A stretch of 64,000 bases of DNA from Roseateles oligotrophus (GTDB lineage: Bacteria > Pseudomonadota > Gammaproteobacteria > Burkholderiales > Burkholderiaceae_C): assembly GCF_014204525.1 (NCBI RefSeq), contig NZ_JACHLP010000001.1:434001-498000 (forward strand), written 5' to 3'. A program made the translations under genes and the position numbers. The notes below the pieces were generated by a model that was given only the letters and a program-made list of their open reading frames with translations, was not told the origin of the DNA and searched no databases. Shown here piece by piece: positions 48,691 through 57,333 of the stretch (position 1 is its first letter; each line of letters begins with the position of its first letter).

Positions 48691-49467
48691 ATGTTGACAT
48701 CCAGCCCCCGCACTTTCCGCCGCACCTCGCTCTCACTGCTGCTGTCCGGCCTGCTGCTCGCCGGCAGCGGCCAGGCGCAGACGGTGGTGTTCAGCAGCAA
48801 TTTTGACGCGGCCAGCCTGCCCAGCCAGTTCAATCCAGGCAGCGACGCGGCCCTCACCGGCGTGCAAGGCTTTGCCGGCCTGGGCCCCCTGGGCTACCAG
48901 TTCGGCGGCAGCTTTTTGCGCAGCGCCACCGGCAATACCATCACCCTGACGCTGCAAGGCCTGCCCAGCCATAGCGAGCTGAATCTGGGCTTTCTGTTCG
49001 CCGCCATCGACTCCCTGGACGGCAGCGGCAGCTTCCCCAGCGGCGACTACTTCCACATCACCCTGGACGGCCAGACCCTGTTCCGTGAGTCTTTTGCCAA
49101 TGCCGACCCCAGCCAGATCCAGAGCTACGTCCCGCCCCCCGGGGTGGAGCTGGCCCGCCATCAGGACCTGGGCTTTGGCGGCCCCGGCGGCTGGTACACC
49201 GACAGCGCCTACAACCTGGCGGCCGACCCGCGCTTCATGCACATCGCCCACAGCGGCGCCACGGCCAGCTTCAGCTTTCTGATCGAAGGCCAGGGCATAC
49301 AGCCCCTGTCGGATGAATCCTGGGCCATGGACAATCTGGTGGTCAGCGTCAACGCCGTGCCCGAACCCGCCAGCGCCGGCCTGCTGGCCCTCGGCCTGCT
49401 CTGCCTGAGCCGGCTGCGCAAATGCCGCCCACATCGCCCATGCAAGCCCATGACCTCGTCAGCCTGA
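48691..49467 (+). CDS. PEP-CTERM sorting domain protein of the ECF/kinase module
   Basis: A 258-residue secreted protein. The signal peptide (LSLLLSGLLLAGSGQAQ) is followed by a jelly-roll-like body (VFSSNFDAASLPSQFNPGSDAALTGVQGFAGLGPLGYQF). The sorting signal near the C-terminus is VPEPASAGLLALGLLCLSRLRK. AAGGAG precedes the ATG. After the PEP-CTERM helix it has an unusually long tail (CRPHRPCKPMTSSA) that overlaps the kinase start. An exosortase would cleave it for surface attachment; none is in this window. Ligand or partner is unknown. Confidence 0.85.
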   Translation: MLTSSPRTFRRTSLSLLLSGLLLAGSGQAQTVVFSSNFDAASLPSQFNPGSDAALTGVQGFAGLGPLGYQFGGSFLRSATGNTITLTLQGLPSHSELNLGFLFAAIDSLDGSGSFPSGDYFHITLDGQTLFRESFANADPSQIQSYVPPPGVELARHQDLGFGGPGGWYTDSAYNLAADPRFMHIAHSGATASFSFLIEGQGIQPLSDESWAMDNLVVSVNAVPEPASAGLLALGLLCLSRLRKCRPHRPCKPMTSSA

Positions 49468-52352
49468 GCCAGTTGCTGGACCAGGCCCTGGACCTGCCCG
49501 CCGCCGAGCGGGAGCCCTGGCTGGCCCGGCTGGACGCGGGCCAGCAACGCTGGCGCGAGACCTTGCGCCGCTTGCTGGCCGAGCACGATCATCCGCAGCA
49601 GACGCTGGACTCCCTGCCCTCGCTGGCCCCGCTGCAGGAGGGCAAATCAGACCGGCCGGGCGAGCGCGTCGGCCCCTACCGACTGCTGCGCGAACTGGGC
49701 CGCGGCGGCATGGGCGTGGTCTGGCTGGCGGAGCGGGCCGATGGGGCCTACCAGCGCCAGCTGGCCCTGAAGCTGCCACGCCTGAGCTGGGAGCCCTCGC
49801 TGGACGCCCGCCTGGCCCATGAATGCGAAATGGCCGCCCGGCTGGAGCATGCCCATATCGCCCGCCTCTACGATGCCGGCCGCGACGCCCAGGGCCGCCC
49901 CTATCTGGCCATGCAATATGTGGATGGCCTGCCCATCGATCGCTTTTGCCAAGAGCAGGGCTTGGGCCAGGCCGAAATCCTGCGGCTGTTTCTCGCCGTC
50001 GTCCGCGCCCTCGCCCATGCCCATGGCCGCCTGGTGGTGCACGGCGATCTCAAACCCTCCAATGTGCTGGTCACCCCCCAGGCCCAGGCTTTTTTGCTGG
50101 ACTTCGGCATCGCCCGCCTGATCGGCCCCCTGAGCTTGCAGACGCAGATCAGGCAAGGCCTGACCCCCGCCTATGCCGCACCCGAGCAATTGCAGGGCGC
50201 GCCGCTGAGCGTGGCCTGCGACGTCTACTCGCTGGGCCTGCTGCTCTACCGGCTGCTGACCGGCAGCCTGCCCTGGGACAAGCCGCCCGCGATCCTGGCC
50301 GGCGGCCAAGCAAGCCGCGGCCCGGCCCCTCTGGCCAGCCAACGTGCGCGCCAGCTGGGCCGGCCCGCGCGCGCCCTGCAGGGCGAGCTGGACGCCTTGC
50401 TCGCCAAGGCCCTGGCCGAGCAGCCCCTGCAACGCTACGGCAGTGCCGATGCCCTGGCCGATGATGTGCAGCGTTATCTCGACCGCATGCCCCTGGCCGC
50501 CGTAGGCAAGAGCCGGCTCTACCGCCTGCGCAAACGGCTGCAGCGTCACGCCTGGGGTTTTGGCCTGACGGCGCTGGCCCTGGCCGCCCTCAGCGCCAGC
50601 GCGTGGCTGGCCCACAGCCAGGCGCAGCGCGCCGAGGCGGAGGCCCGCCGCACCGGCGTGGTGAAGGACTTCCTGCTCGACATCTTCCGCATCAATGCCC
50701 GCGACAACCCGGCCAAGACCGAGCTGCGCGCCCTGCCCGCCCAGGCCTTGCTGGAGCGCGGCGCCGGCCTGATCGAGCAGAAATTCGCCGCCGAGCCGGC
50801 CTTGCGCGCCGAGCTGCACGGCGTGGTGGGCGACATCTTTCTGGACATGGCCAGCCCCCAGCTGGCTGCCCGGCACGCCTTGCTGCAGCGCCAGACCCTG
50901 GTCGGCATGGGCGCCCCCATGGCCGAGCAGGCCCAGGCCCAGCTGCTGCTGATCCAGGCCTTGATCGATGCCGAGCAATTGCAGGAGGGCCTGAACCAGG
51001 CCCGCGCCCTGCTGGCCCGGGCCGGCACCAGCCCTCGGCAAGCCCTGCAGGCCAGGCTGCTGGCCGCCCGCAGCCTGCTGGCCCAGGGCCAGGACGCCGA
51101 GGCAAAGAAGGAGCTGGCACTGGCTCAAACCCAGTTGCAAAGCCTGCCCCAGGCCGCCCCCACGCTGCAGGCCGAGTTGCTGCGCCTGCAGGCCAACCGT
51201 CTGAACTTTCTGAACAACCAGTTCGATCAGGCCTTGCCGCTCTACAAACAGGCGACCGCCTTGTTGCAAAACCAGTCCGAAGACCTCAAAGGCCGGGCCG
51301 CCGCCGGCTTTGGCATCCGTGCCGATCTGGTGTTCTCGCTGATCAACCGCCACCGCTGGCCCGAGGCCAAACCCCTGCTGGAAGCGGCCCTGCAAAGCCA
51401 GCGTGCGCTGGGCGGCGCCAACGACCTGGCCGCCGCCCGCCTGGAGGCCAACTCCCTCAAATGGCTTTATGTGACGCGGCAAATGCCCTATGCCCAGGCC
51501 AAGCAAGGCATTGAGGATCTGCGCAAACTCTTTCAGCAAGAGCGCCTGGGGCCACCCAATCTGACCTTGGCCAATCTCGATTACCAACTGGGCAGCCTGC
51601 TGCTGGAAGGCGGCGAGATGCCACGCGCCTACGCCTTGCTGGAGGCCTCGGCCAAGATCACCCAAGGCCAGGTCGAACAGGCTTGGGGCCGCTACATGAT
51701 CGAGCTCAATCTGGGCCAGGCGGCGGCCCATACCGGTCAGCATGCCCTGGCGACCCGCCTGCTGGCCCAAGCCCTGCGCCAGGGGCAACGCATCGTCGGC
51801 GCCGACTCGCCCTGGCTGGCGGACGGCTATGTGGCCGCCGCCGAAAATCTGCGCATGCAGGCACGCTTTGACGAAGCCCGGCAATTGCTGGGCGCGCTGC
51901 CTCCTTTGCAAGCGGTGCGCGGCAGCGAGCACAACCCGCAAGGCCCGGCCCAGCAAATCCAGCTGGCCACGGCTCATCTGGCACTGGCACGGGGCGAGGC
52001 CTTGCAAGCCCTGCAACTATTGCCTGCGGCCGACCCCAAGGCCGATGATCTGGTGATGCAGGACCGCCAACTGCTGCGCGGTGCCGCCCTCTGCCAAAGC
52101 CAGCAGGCCAGGCTGGGCCTGCCCCTGATGCAAGCGCATCTGGCCAGCATAGGCAGCGAGCTTTCCCCCCTGCACCCGGGCCTGGCCGACTGGCGCGCCA
52201 AGGCCGGGCTGTGTGCCCTGGCGGCCGGCCAGCCGGCACAGGCCGCCAGCCTGGCCGCCCAAGCCCAGGCCGCGCTGAGCCAACAGACCGGCCTGGCGCC
52301 GTCTTACTACCCCGCCCTCAGGCAATTGCTGCAAGCGCTGCGCAGCCCCTGA
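49440..52352 (+). CDS. Membrane-anchored Ser/Thr protein kinase with long TPR-like C-terminal region
   Basis: About 970 residues. The kinase domain has a Gly-rich loop (LGRGGMGVVWLAE), invariant Lys in LALKLPR, catalytic HGDLKPSNVLV (the usual HRD Arg is Gly), DFG and APEQ. A membrane helix (WGFGLTALALAALSASAW, about 373-391) leads to a 570-residue Ala/Leu/Gln-rich repeat region, probably periplasmic. It starts within the PEP-CTERM gene; an ATG at 49422 is also possible. It resembles the kinase of ECF sigma-kinase pairs. The non-RD motif suggests unusual activation. Confidence 0.9.
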   Translation: MQAHDLVSLSQLLDQALDLPAAEREPWLARLDAGQQRWRETLRRLLAEHDHPQQTLDSLPSLAPLQEGKSDRPGERVGPYRLLRELGRGGMGVVWLAERADGAYQRQLALKLPRLSWEPSLDARLAHECEMAARLEHAHIARLYDAGRDAQGRPYLAMQYVDGLPIDRFCQEQGLGQAEILRLFLAVVRALAHAHGRLVVHGDLKPSNVLVTPQAQAFLLDFGIARLIGPLSLQTQIRQGLTPAYAAPEQLQGAPLSVACDVYSLGLLLYRLLTGSLPWDKPPAILAGGQASRGPAPLASQRARQLGRPARALQGELDALLAKALAEQPLQRYGSADALADDVQRYLDRMPLAAVGKSRLYRLRKRLQRHAWGFGLTALALAALSASAWLAHSQAQRAEAEARRTGVVKDFLLDIFRINARDNPAKTELRALPAQALLERGAGLIEQKFAAEPALRAELHGVVGDIFLDMASPQLAARHALLQRQTLVGMGAPMAEQAQAQLLLIQALIDAEQLQEGLNQARALLARAGTSPRQALQARLLAARSLLAQGQDAEAKKELALAQTQLQSLPQAAPTLQAELLRLQANRLNFLNNQFDQALPLYKQATALLQNQSEDLKGRAAAGFGIRADLVFSLINRHRWPEAKPLLEAALQSQRALGGANDLAAARLEANSLKWLYVTRQMPYAQAKQGIEDLRKLFQQERLGPPNLTLANLDYQLGSLLLEGGEMPRAYALLEASAKITQGQVEQAWGRYMIELNLGQAAAHTGQHALATRLLAQALRQGQRIVGADSPWLADGYVAAAENLRMQARFDEARQLLGALPPLQAVRGSEHNPQGPAQQIQLATAHLALARGEALQALQLLPAADPKADDLVMQDRQLLRGAALCQSQQARLGLPLMQAHLASIGSELSPLHPGLADWRAKAGLCALAAGQPAQAASLAAQAQAALSQQTGLAPSYYPALRQLLQALRSP

Positions 52353-52382
52353 TTTGCCGGGGCCTCTTGCGCAAGCGCCGAC

Positions 52383-53102
52383 TCAGCCGCGACTCTTGAG
52401 CAAGGCCTCGGCCAGGGCAAAATCCGCGGGCCAGGTGACCTTGAAGTTCTCCATCGGGCTCTCGACCAGCAGGGGCGAATGGCCCAGGGCCTCGACGGCG
52501 CTGGATTCGTCGGTGATGGCCTCGCCCAGCTGGGCCAGGGCCGGGCGCAGCAGGCCCAGGCGGAACATCTGCGGCGTCTGAGCCGCCCATTTCTCGCGCC
52601 GGTCCACCGTTGCCTGCACCCGCCCGCCGGCCGAGGACTTGAGGGTGTCGGCCACCGGCAGGGCCAGCAGGCCACCCACCTCATCGTCCCAGCAGGTCTC
52701 GATCAGGCGCTGCACCCACTCGGGCCGCAGCAGGCAGCGCGCCGCATCGTGCACCAGCACCCAGTCGTGGGCCTGGGCCCCGCGCGCCAGCAACTCGTCC
52801 AGGCCCTGGGCCACGCTGGCGGCCCGGCTCTCGCCGCCCACCCGCGCCACCCAGGCGCGCTCGCCCTGGAACTCGGGTACGGCAGCCTCGAACTGATCGT
52901 CCTGCGGCGACAGCACCACCAGGGTCGCCTCCAGCTGCGGCACCCGGGCCAGGGCCGCCAAGGTATGGGCCATCATGGCCTTGCCGGCCAGGCTGACGTA
53001 TTGCTTGGGGATGGCGGCTCCCGAACGGGCACCCGCGCCGGCGGCGGGGACCAGGGCATAACAGCGGGGCTGCAGGCCCAGGGCGTAGGAGGGAGAAGTC
53101 AT
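52383..53102 (-). CDS. ispD: 2-C-methyl-D-erythritol 4-phosphate cytidylyltransferase
   Basis: IspD makes CDP-ME from MEP and CTP in the isoprenoid pathway. The 239-residue protein has the nucleotide-binding opening ALVPAAGAGARSGAAIPKQYVSLAG, VVLSPQD, VGGESRAASVAQGLDEL, VHDAARCLLRPE and AAQTPQMFRLGLLRPAL. Start 53102 is the first ATG giving the family N-terminus; the frame is open upstream without a ribosome site. ispF, usually next, is 8.4 kb away on the same strand. Confidence 0.96.
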   Translation of the reverse strand: MTSPSYALGLQPRCYALVPAAGAGARSGAAIPKQYVSLAGKAMMAHTLAALARVPQLEATLVVLSPQDDQFEAAVPEFQGERAWVARVGGESRAASVAQGLDELLARGAQAHDWVLVHDAARCLLRPEWVQRLIETCWDDEVGGLLALPVADTLKSSAGGRVQATVDRREKWAAQTPQMFRLGLLRPALAQLGEAITDESSAVEALGHSPLLVESPMENFKVTWPADFALAEALLKSRG

Positions 53103-53112
53103 GGGCGCATTT

Positions 53113-54630
53113 TCACATGTGCCCTTCACGCAGATAGCGCGTGTGCCAGCTGAAGGCCTCGTCCAGCAGATGCGGGGTGTGCAGGCCCGGCGCGCCCTCG
53201 GCGGCGCGCCGCACATAGTCGCGCAGGGCGGGCCGGTAGTCGGGGTGGGCGCATTTCTCGATCACCAGCTTGGCGCGCTCCTTGGGCGAAAGCCCGCGCA
53301 GATCGGCCAGGCCCTGCTCGGTGACGATGATCTGCACATCGTGCTCGGTATGGTCCACATGCGAGACCATGGGCACGATGCAGGAGATGGCCCCGCCCTT
53401 GGCGGTGGAGGGCGTCATGAAGATGGACATATAGGCATTGCGGGCAAAGTCGCCCGAGCCGCCGATGCCGTTCATGATGCTGCTGCCCATCACATGGGTG
53501 GAGTTGACGTTGCCGTAGATGTCGGCCTCGATCATGGAGTTCATGGCGATCAGGCCCAGGCGGCGGATGACCTCGGGGTGGTTGCTGATCTCCTGCGGGC
53601 GCAAGACGATGCGCTGGCGGAAGAAGGCGATCTCGCGCTCGAACAGCTCGGCCGCCGCCGGGCTCAGCGAGAGTGCGGTGGCCGAGGCATAGGCCAGCTT
53701 GCCGGACTTGAGCATCTGCAGCATGCCGTCCTGCAAGACCTCGGTATAGGCCGTCAAATGCTCGAAAGGGCCTTGGTCCAGGCCCGCCAGCACCGCGTTG
53801 GCGATATTGCCCACGCCGGACTGCAGGGGCAGCAGATCGGGGCCCAGGCGGCCCAGCTTGACCTCGTGCTGCAGGAACTCGATCAAATGACCGGCAATCG
53901 CCTGCGAGACCGCATCGGGCTCGGCAAAAGCGCTGTTGCGATCGGGCTGGTGGGTCTCCACCACCGCGATCACCTTGCTGAGGTCGCAGTGCAGATAGGG
54001 CTCGCCGATATGGTCGCCCACCTGCACCAGCGGGATGGGCACGCGCTTGGGCGGCAGCTGGGTGCCGTAGTAGATGTCGTGCATGCCTTCCAGACCGGGG
54101 TTCTGCAGGCTGTTGACCTCCAGAATGATTTTGTCGGCCTGCTCCAGCCAGGTCTTGTTATTGCCCACCGAGGTGGAGGGCACGAGCCGGCCATCGGGCA
54201 GGATGCCGGCCACCTCGATCACCGCCACATCCAGCTTGCCCAGAAAGCCGAACCAGACGTACTGGGCCACATGGCTCAGGTGGATGTCGGTGTACTCCAT
54301 CTGACCGGCATTGATCAGCTTGCGGCTGGTCGGGTCACTTTGGTAGGGCAGGCGCATCTCCACCCCGTTGACGCGGGCCAGCGCGCCGTCCAGCTCGGGC
54401 GCGGTGGAAGCCCCCGTCCACAAGCCGATGCGGAAGGGCCGGCCGGCGGCGTTTTCTGCGGAGATTCGGGCCGCCAGGGCCTGCGGGATCAGCTTGGGAT
54501 AGCCCGCGCCGGTGAAGCCGCTCATGCCCACATTGGCGCCGGCGGGGATCAGCTCGGCGGCCTCGCGTGCCGACATCAGGCGCTGGCGCAGGGCGGGGTT
54601 TTGCACGCGGGAGGTCGCATCAAGAAGCAT
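53113..54630 (-). CDS. Acetyl-CoA hydrolase/transferase family protein (succinyl-CoA:acetate CoA-transferase-like)
   Basis: A 505-residue class I CoA-transferase related to AarC and ACH1. Motifs are GMSGFTGAGYPKLIPQALA, LPYQSDPTSRKLINAGQMEYTDIHLSH, GNIANAVLAGL (acyl-CoA site) and the catalytic Glu region DIYGNVNSTHVMGS. It ends with the characteristic TEQGLADLRGLSPKERA. The likely reaction transfers CoA from succinyl-CoA to acetate, or hydrolyses acetyl-CoA; sequence alone does not decide. ispD lies 10 bases downstream on the same strand, but this is probably not functional coupling. Confidence 0.92.
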   Translation of the reverse strand: MLLDATSRVQNPALRQRLMSAREAAELIPAGANVGMSGFTGAGYPKLIPQALAARISAENAAGRPFRIGLWTGASTAPELDGALARVNGVEMRLPYQSDPTSRKLINAGQMEYTDIHLSHVAQYVWFGFLGKLDVAVIEVAGILPDGRLVPSTSVGNNKTWLEQADKIILEVNSLQNPGLEGMHDIYYGTQLPPKRVPIPLVQVGDHIGEPYLHCDLSKVIAVVETHQPDRNSAFAEPDAVSQAIAGHLIEFLQHEVKLGRLGPDLLPLQSGVGNIANAVLAGLDQGPFEHLTAYTEVLQDGMLQMLKSGKLAYASATALSLSPAAAELFEREIAFFRQRIVLRPQEISNHPEVIRRLGLIAMNSMIEADIYGNVNSTHVMGSSIMNGIGGSGDFARNAYMSIFMTPSTAKGGAISCIVPMVSHVDHTEHDVQIIVTEQGLADLRGLSPKERAKLVIEKCAHPDYRPALRDYVRRAAEGAPGLHTPHLLDEAFSWHTRYLREGHM

Positions 54631-54765
54631 GGGGGAGAATCCAGAATTTGAGAGCAGAGATGGGCGCGCAGCTTATCCCATGGACAAGCTAAACCTAGGG
54701 TTTACACGGACAATGTCCGATTTTTTCCACCCGTCTCCGCCCGCCTGTTCCCCGCCCGCCACACG

Positions 54766-55821
54766 ATGCGCCTCCAAGACCTCCAACAACAGCTCAGCGA
54801 TCTGGGCGCCAAGCCCCTGCATGTGCAGCGAGTGCTGCGCCAATGGCTGTGGGCCCTGCCCCTGAGCCAGACCGCCGGCCGCCGCCGGCCCGAGGATTTT
54901 TGGCCCCAGGCCCTGCGCGAGGCCTTGCCGGCCCTGGAGCAGCGCTTGCGGGCCCTGGGCCAGATCCAGTCCCAACACCCGGGTGACGACGGCTCGGCCC
55001 GCCTGCTGATCGCCCTGCAGGACGGCATGACGGTGGAGAGCGTGCTGCTGCCACGCGAGGGGCTCTGCGTGTCCAGCCAGGTCGGCTGCGCCGTCGGCTG
55101 CCAGTTCTGCATGACGGGCCGTGAAGGCCTGATACGCCAGGTCAGCAGCGCCGAAATCATCACCCAGGTGGCCCTGGCCCGTGCGCTGCGGCCGGTCAAA
55201 AAGGTCGTGTTCATGGGCATGGGCGAGCCGGCCCACAATCTCGACAATGTGATGGAGGCCATCGCACTGCTGGGCCTGCACGGCAATATCGGCCACAAAA
55301 ACCTGGTCTTCTCCACGGTGGGCGACCCTCGTGTCTTTGAGCGCCTGCTCGGACCGGACTGCGGGCCGGTCAAGCCGGCCCTGGCCCTGTCCCTGCACAC
55401 CAGCAAGGCCGAGCTGCGCGAGCGCCTGCTGCCGCGCGCACCGCGCCTGACGCCGGAGGAGCTGGTCGCGCTGGGCGAGCAATACGCCCGCGCCAGCGCC
55501 TACCCCATCCAGTATCAGTGGACGCTGCTGGAGGGCGTCAACGACGGGCCGGAGGAGCTGGACGGCATCGTGCGCCTGCTCAAAGGCAAATACGCGCTCC
55601 TGAACATGATTCCCTACAACAGCATTCCCGAGCTGCCCTTCCGGCGCCCCAGCTGGGACAAAGCGCGCGAGATCGCCCGCCAGCTGCACCAGCGCGGCGT
55701 GCTGACCAAGCTGCGCGACTCGGCCGGCCAGGACGTGGATGGCGGCTGCGGCCAGCTGCGGGCACGCGCCCTGGCCGACCCTTCCCAGCCCATACAGATC
55801 CGGCGCAAGCCCGGCGCTTGA
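54766..55821 (+). CDS. RlmN/Cfr-family radical SAM rRNA methyltransferase (RlmN paralogue)
   Basis: A 351-residue protein with radical SAM motif CAVGCQFC (Cys108, 112, 115), the SAM-binding GMGEPAHNLDN, LALSLHTSKAELRERLLPRAP and the mechanistic C-terminal Cys (Cys328, DVDGGCGQL). RlmN methylates A2503 of 23S rRNA and A37 of some tRNAs; Cfr methylates C8 and gives antibiotic resistance. GMGEPAHNL differs from the usual GMGEPLLN, so this is likely a paralogue; the housekeeping rlmN is usually near ndk and hisS. It is divergent from the CoA-transferase gene. Confidence 0.88.
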   Translation: MRLQDLQQQLSDLGAKPLHVQRVLRQWLWALPLSQTAGRRRPEDFWPQALREALPALEQRLRALGQIQSQHPGDDGSARLLIALQDGMTVESVLLPREGLCVSSQVGCAVGCQFCMTGREGLIRQVSSAEIITQVALARALRPVKKVVFMGMGEPAHNLDNVMEAIALLGLHGNIGHKNLVFSTVGDPRVFERLLGPDCGPVKPALALSLHTSKAELRERLLPRAPRLTPEELVALGEQYARASAYPIQYQWTLLEGVNDGPEELDGIVRLLKGKYALLNMIPYNSIPELPFRRPSWDKAREIARQLHQRGVLTKLRDSAGQDVDGGCGQLRARALADPSQPIQIRRKPGA

Positions 55822-56017
55822 GGGCGGACGCAGCGCCCGCGACCGGCCGCACTGTCGGCTTTTCGCCGCAGCAAGCACGACGAATCCGGTAATAGCTCAC
55901 GGCACTTTGACGCACTTTCCCCGGCCCATTGGAATGAGGGGCGGCACGCGGCTGGGGCACTGGCTACATTGGCAGCCATCGCATCCCCGATGCCTTTTCG
56001 CAGCCTGAAGGTTACGC

Positions 56018-56671
56018 ATGAAGATTCTGTCCCAAGCCCTTGTCCTGAGCACTCTTGGCCTGGCCGGCCTGGCCGCTCAAGCCAGTGTGATCACCTTTGA
56101 AACCGCCAGCTCCACAGCCGGCGCCCAGGCCAGCGCGGCCGACTACCGCAGCGTGGTCAACGCCGCCCTGGCCCAGCCAGGTGCCAAGCTGGCCGATATC
56201 GCCCTCTACGACGGCATCAGCAATAGCTCGGTGTTTGGCGGTTCCAACAGCAATATCGCCTTCCGCTCCACCATCGATTTCGGTGTGGCCGCAGGCCAGG
56301 CCGGCAGCTGGAGCCTGCGCGCCGGCGTGGACTTCGGCAAGGGCGGTGCGGTCTTTCTGGACGGCGTGGCCCTGGGCTTCAAAACCAACGATATGTGGTG
56401 GGGTGGCAACTACAACGACCCGAGCCAGTCCTTCTCTTTCAGCAATATCAATATCAGCGCCGGCCAGCACAAGCTGCAGATCTTCGGCCTGGAAGGCTGC
56501 TGCGATGGTGGCCAGCAAGCCCAGTTCTCGATCAATGGCGCCGGCTTCCAGAGCTTCGCCAAAACCGACGGCCTGATCAGCGCCGTACCCGAGCCCTCCA
56601 GCTACGCCCTGATGCTGGCCGGCCTGGCCGCCGCCGGCCTGGTGAGCCGCCGCCGTGCGGCCAAGCCCTGA
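56018..56671 (+). CDS. PEP-CTERM protein with CCDGG motif, paralogue 1
   Basis: A 217-residue secreted protein: signal peptide MKILSQALVLSTLGLAGLAAQAS, body with SWSLRAGVDFGKGGAVFLDGVALGF and QHKLQIFGLEGCCDGGQQAQFSI, and the sorting signal VPEPSSYALMLAGLAAAGLVSRRR. The CCDGG motif is the signature I recall for the CCXG family of PEP-CTERM proteins, of unknown function. A body of ligand-binding jelly-roll type is plausible. It is very similar to the protein at 57334. A terminator follows at 56695. Confidence 0.85.
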   Translation: MKILSQALVLSTLGLAGLAAQASVITFETASSTAGAQASAADYRSVVNAALAQPGAKLADIALYDGISNSSVFGGSNSNIAFRSTIDFGVAAGQAGSWSLRAGVDFGKGGAVFLDGVALGFKTNDMWWGGNYNDPSQSFSFSNINISAGQHKLQIFGLEGCCDGGQQAQFSINGAGFQSFAKTDGLISAVPEPSSYALMLAGLAAAGLVSRRRAAKP

Positions 56672-56694
56672 CCCGGCTTGCCCCTGTGCTTGAG

Positions 56695-56716
56695 ACGGCC
56701 CTACGGGGCCGTTTTT
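56695..56716 (+). terminator. Terminator after the PEP-CTERM gene (UACG loop)
   Basis: ACGGCCC and GGGCCGT arms (56695-56701, 56706-56712) surround TACG and are followed by five T. It is a compact, strong intrinsic terminator. Confidence 0.88.
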
Positions 56717-56858
56717 CATGCCCCCTCAAATCGGTGCCCACCCCTAGTTTGCCGGTCGACCCTGGGCCGGTCCTCGGCGTTGAGGGCTGGCGCAGAACAC
56801 GGTGCCCCAAAAACCTGGACCGGCCTGCTCTTCTTCAACCTGAACCAAGGAGCTCCTC

Positions 56859-57110
56859 TTGCACTACCTCTGGATGTTTTTGATTGGCATCGTGGTGGGC
56901 GCCATCGCCCGCCTCATCATGCCCGGCTCGCAGAATATCGGTCTGCTGATGACCGGCGTGCTGGGCGTGGCCGGCTCTTTTGTGGGCGGCTTCATCGGCA
57001 GGCTGGTCAGCGGCTCGGCCGATGGCAGCCTGCTGCACCCGGCCGGCCTGTTGATGTCGGTGGTCGGCGCCGTGCTGCTGCTCTTCATCTGGGGCAAGCT
57101 GAACAGCTGA
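56859..57110 (+). CDS. GlsB/YeaQ/YmgE-family small membrane protein
   Basis: An 83-residue protein with the family's three hydrophobic segments: LWMFLIGIVVGAIARLIMPG, GLLMTGVLGVAGSFVGGFIG and AGLLMSVVGAVLLLFIWGKL. Members are stress-linked inner-membrane proteins of unknown function, once called transglycosylase-associated. The start is TTG (56859) with AAGGAG six bases upstream, an otherwise ideal ribosome site. It lies between two paralogous PEP-CTERM genes and has its own terminators. Confidence 0.87.
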   Translation: MHYLWMFLIGIVVGAIARLIMPGSQNIGLLMTGVLGVAGSFVGGFIGRLVSGSADGSLLHPAGLLMSVVGAVLLLFIWGKLNS

Positions 57111-57134
57111 ACCTGACAAACGACCGCCCCCCTT

Positions 57135-57161
57135 GAAACAGCCCTCTCGCAGGGCTGTTTC
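57135..57161 (+). terminator. Hairpin after the GlsB-like gene
   Basis: A perfect 11-bp stem (GAAACAGCCCT / AGGGCTGTTTC) with loop CTCGC is followed by TCATGG. The T-content lies inside the stem, so it works as a terminator only with the GTTTC end. Confidence 0.65.
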
Positions 57162-57333
57162 TCATGGTGCGAAGCCATGGCCGGCCCGGTTTCCATCGAT
57201 AAAAATGATAAAAACACCACTTATTCAAGGGATTGGACTAAATGGGCGTTTTTAATAAATTAATCAGCGACAGCCGCACTCCGTGGCTGTTGGCACCGCA
57301 GGTGTTTTCTCCAGCAAAACAAAGAACATCCTC

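Noticed and set aside
49647-52016. Long minus-strand open frame opposite the Ser/Thr kinase.
   Set aside because: Gln/Gly/Leu-rich translation without domains, antisense to clear kinase motifs.
55900-57333. Sigma-54-type (GG-N10-GC) promoters upstream of the PEP-CTERM genes, as expected for PrsR control.
   Set aside because: Partial matches (TGGCAG..GCAT before 56018, TTGGCACC before 57334) have wrong spacing or lack the GC element.
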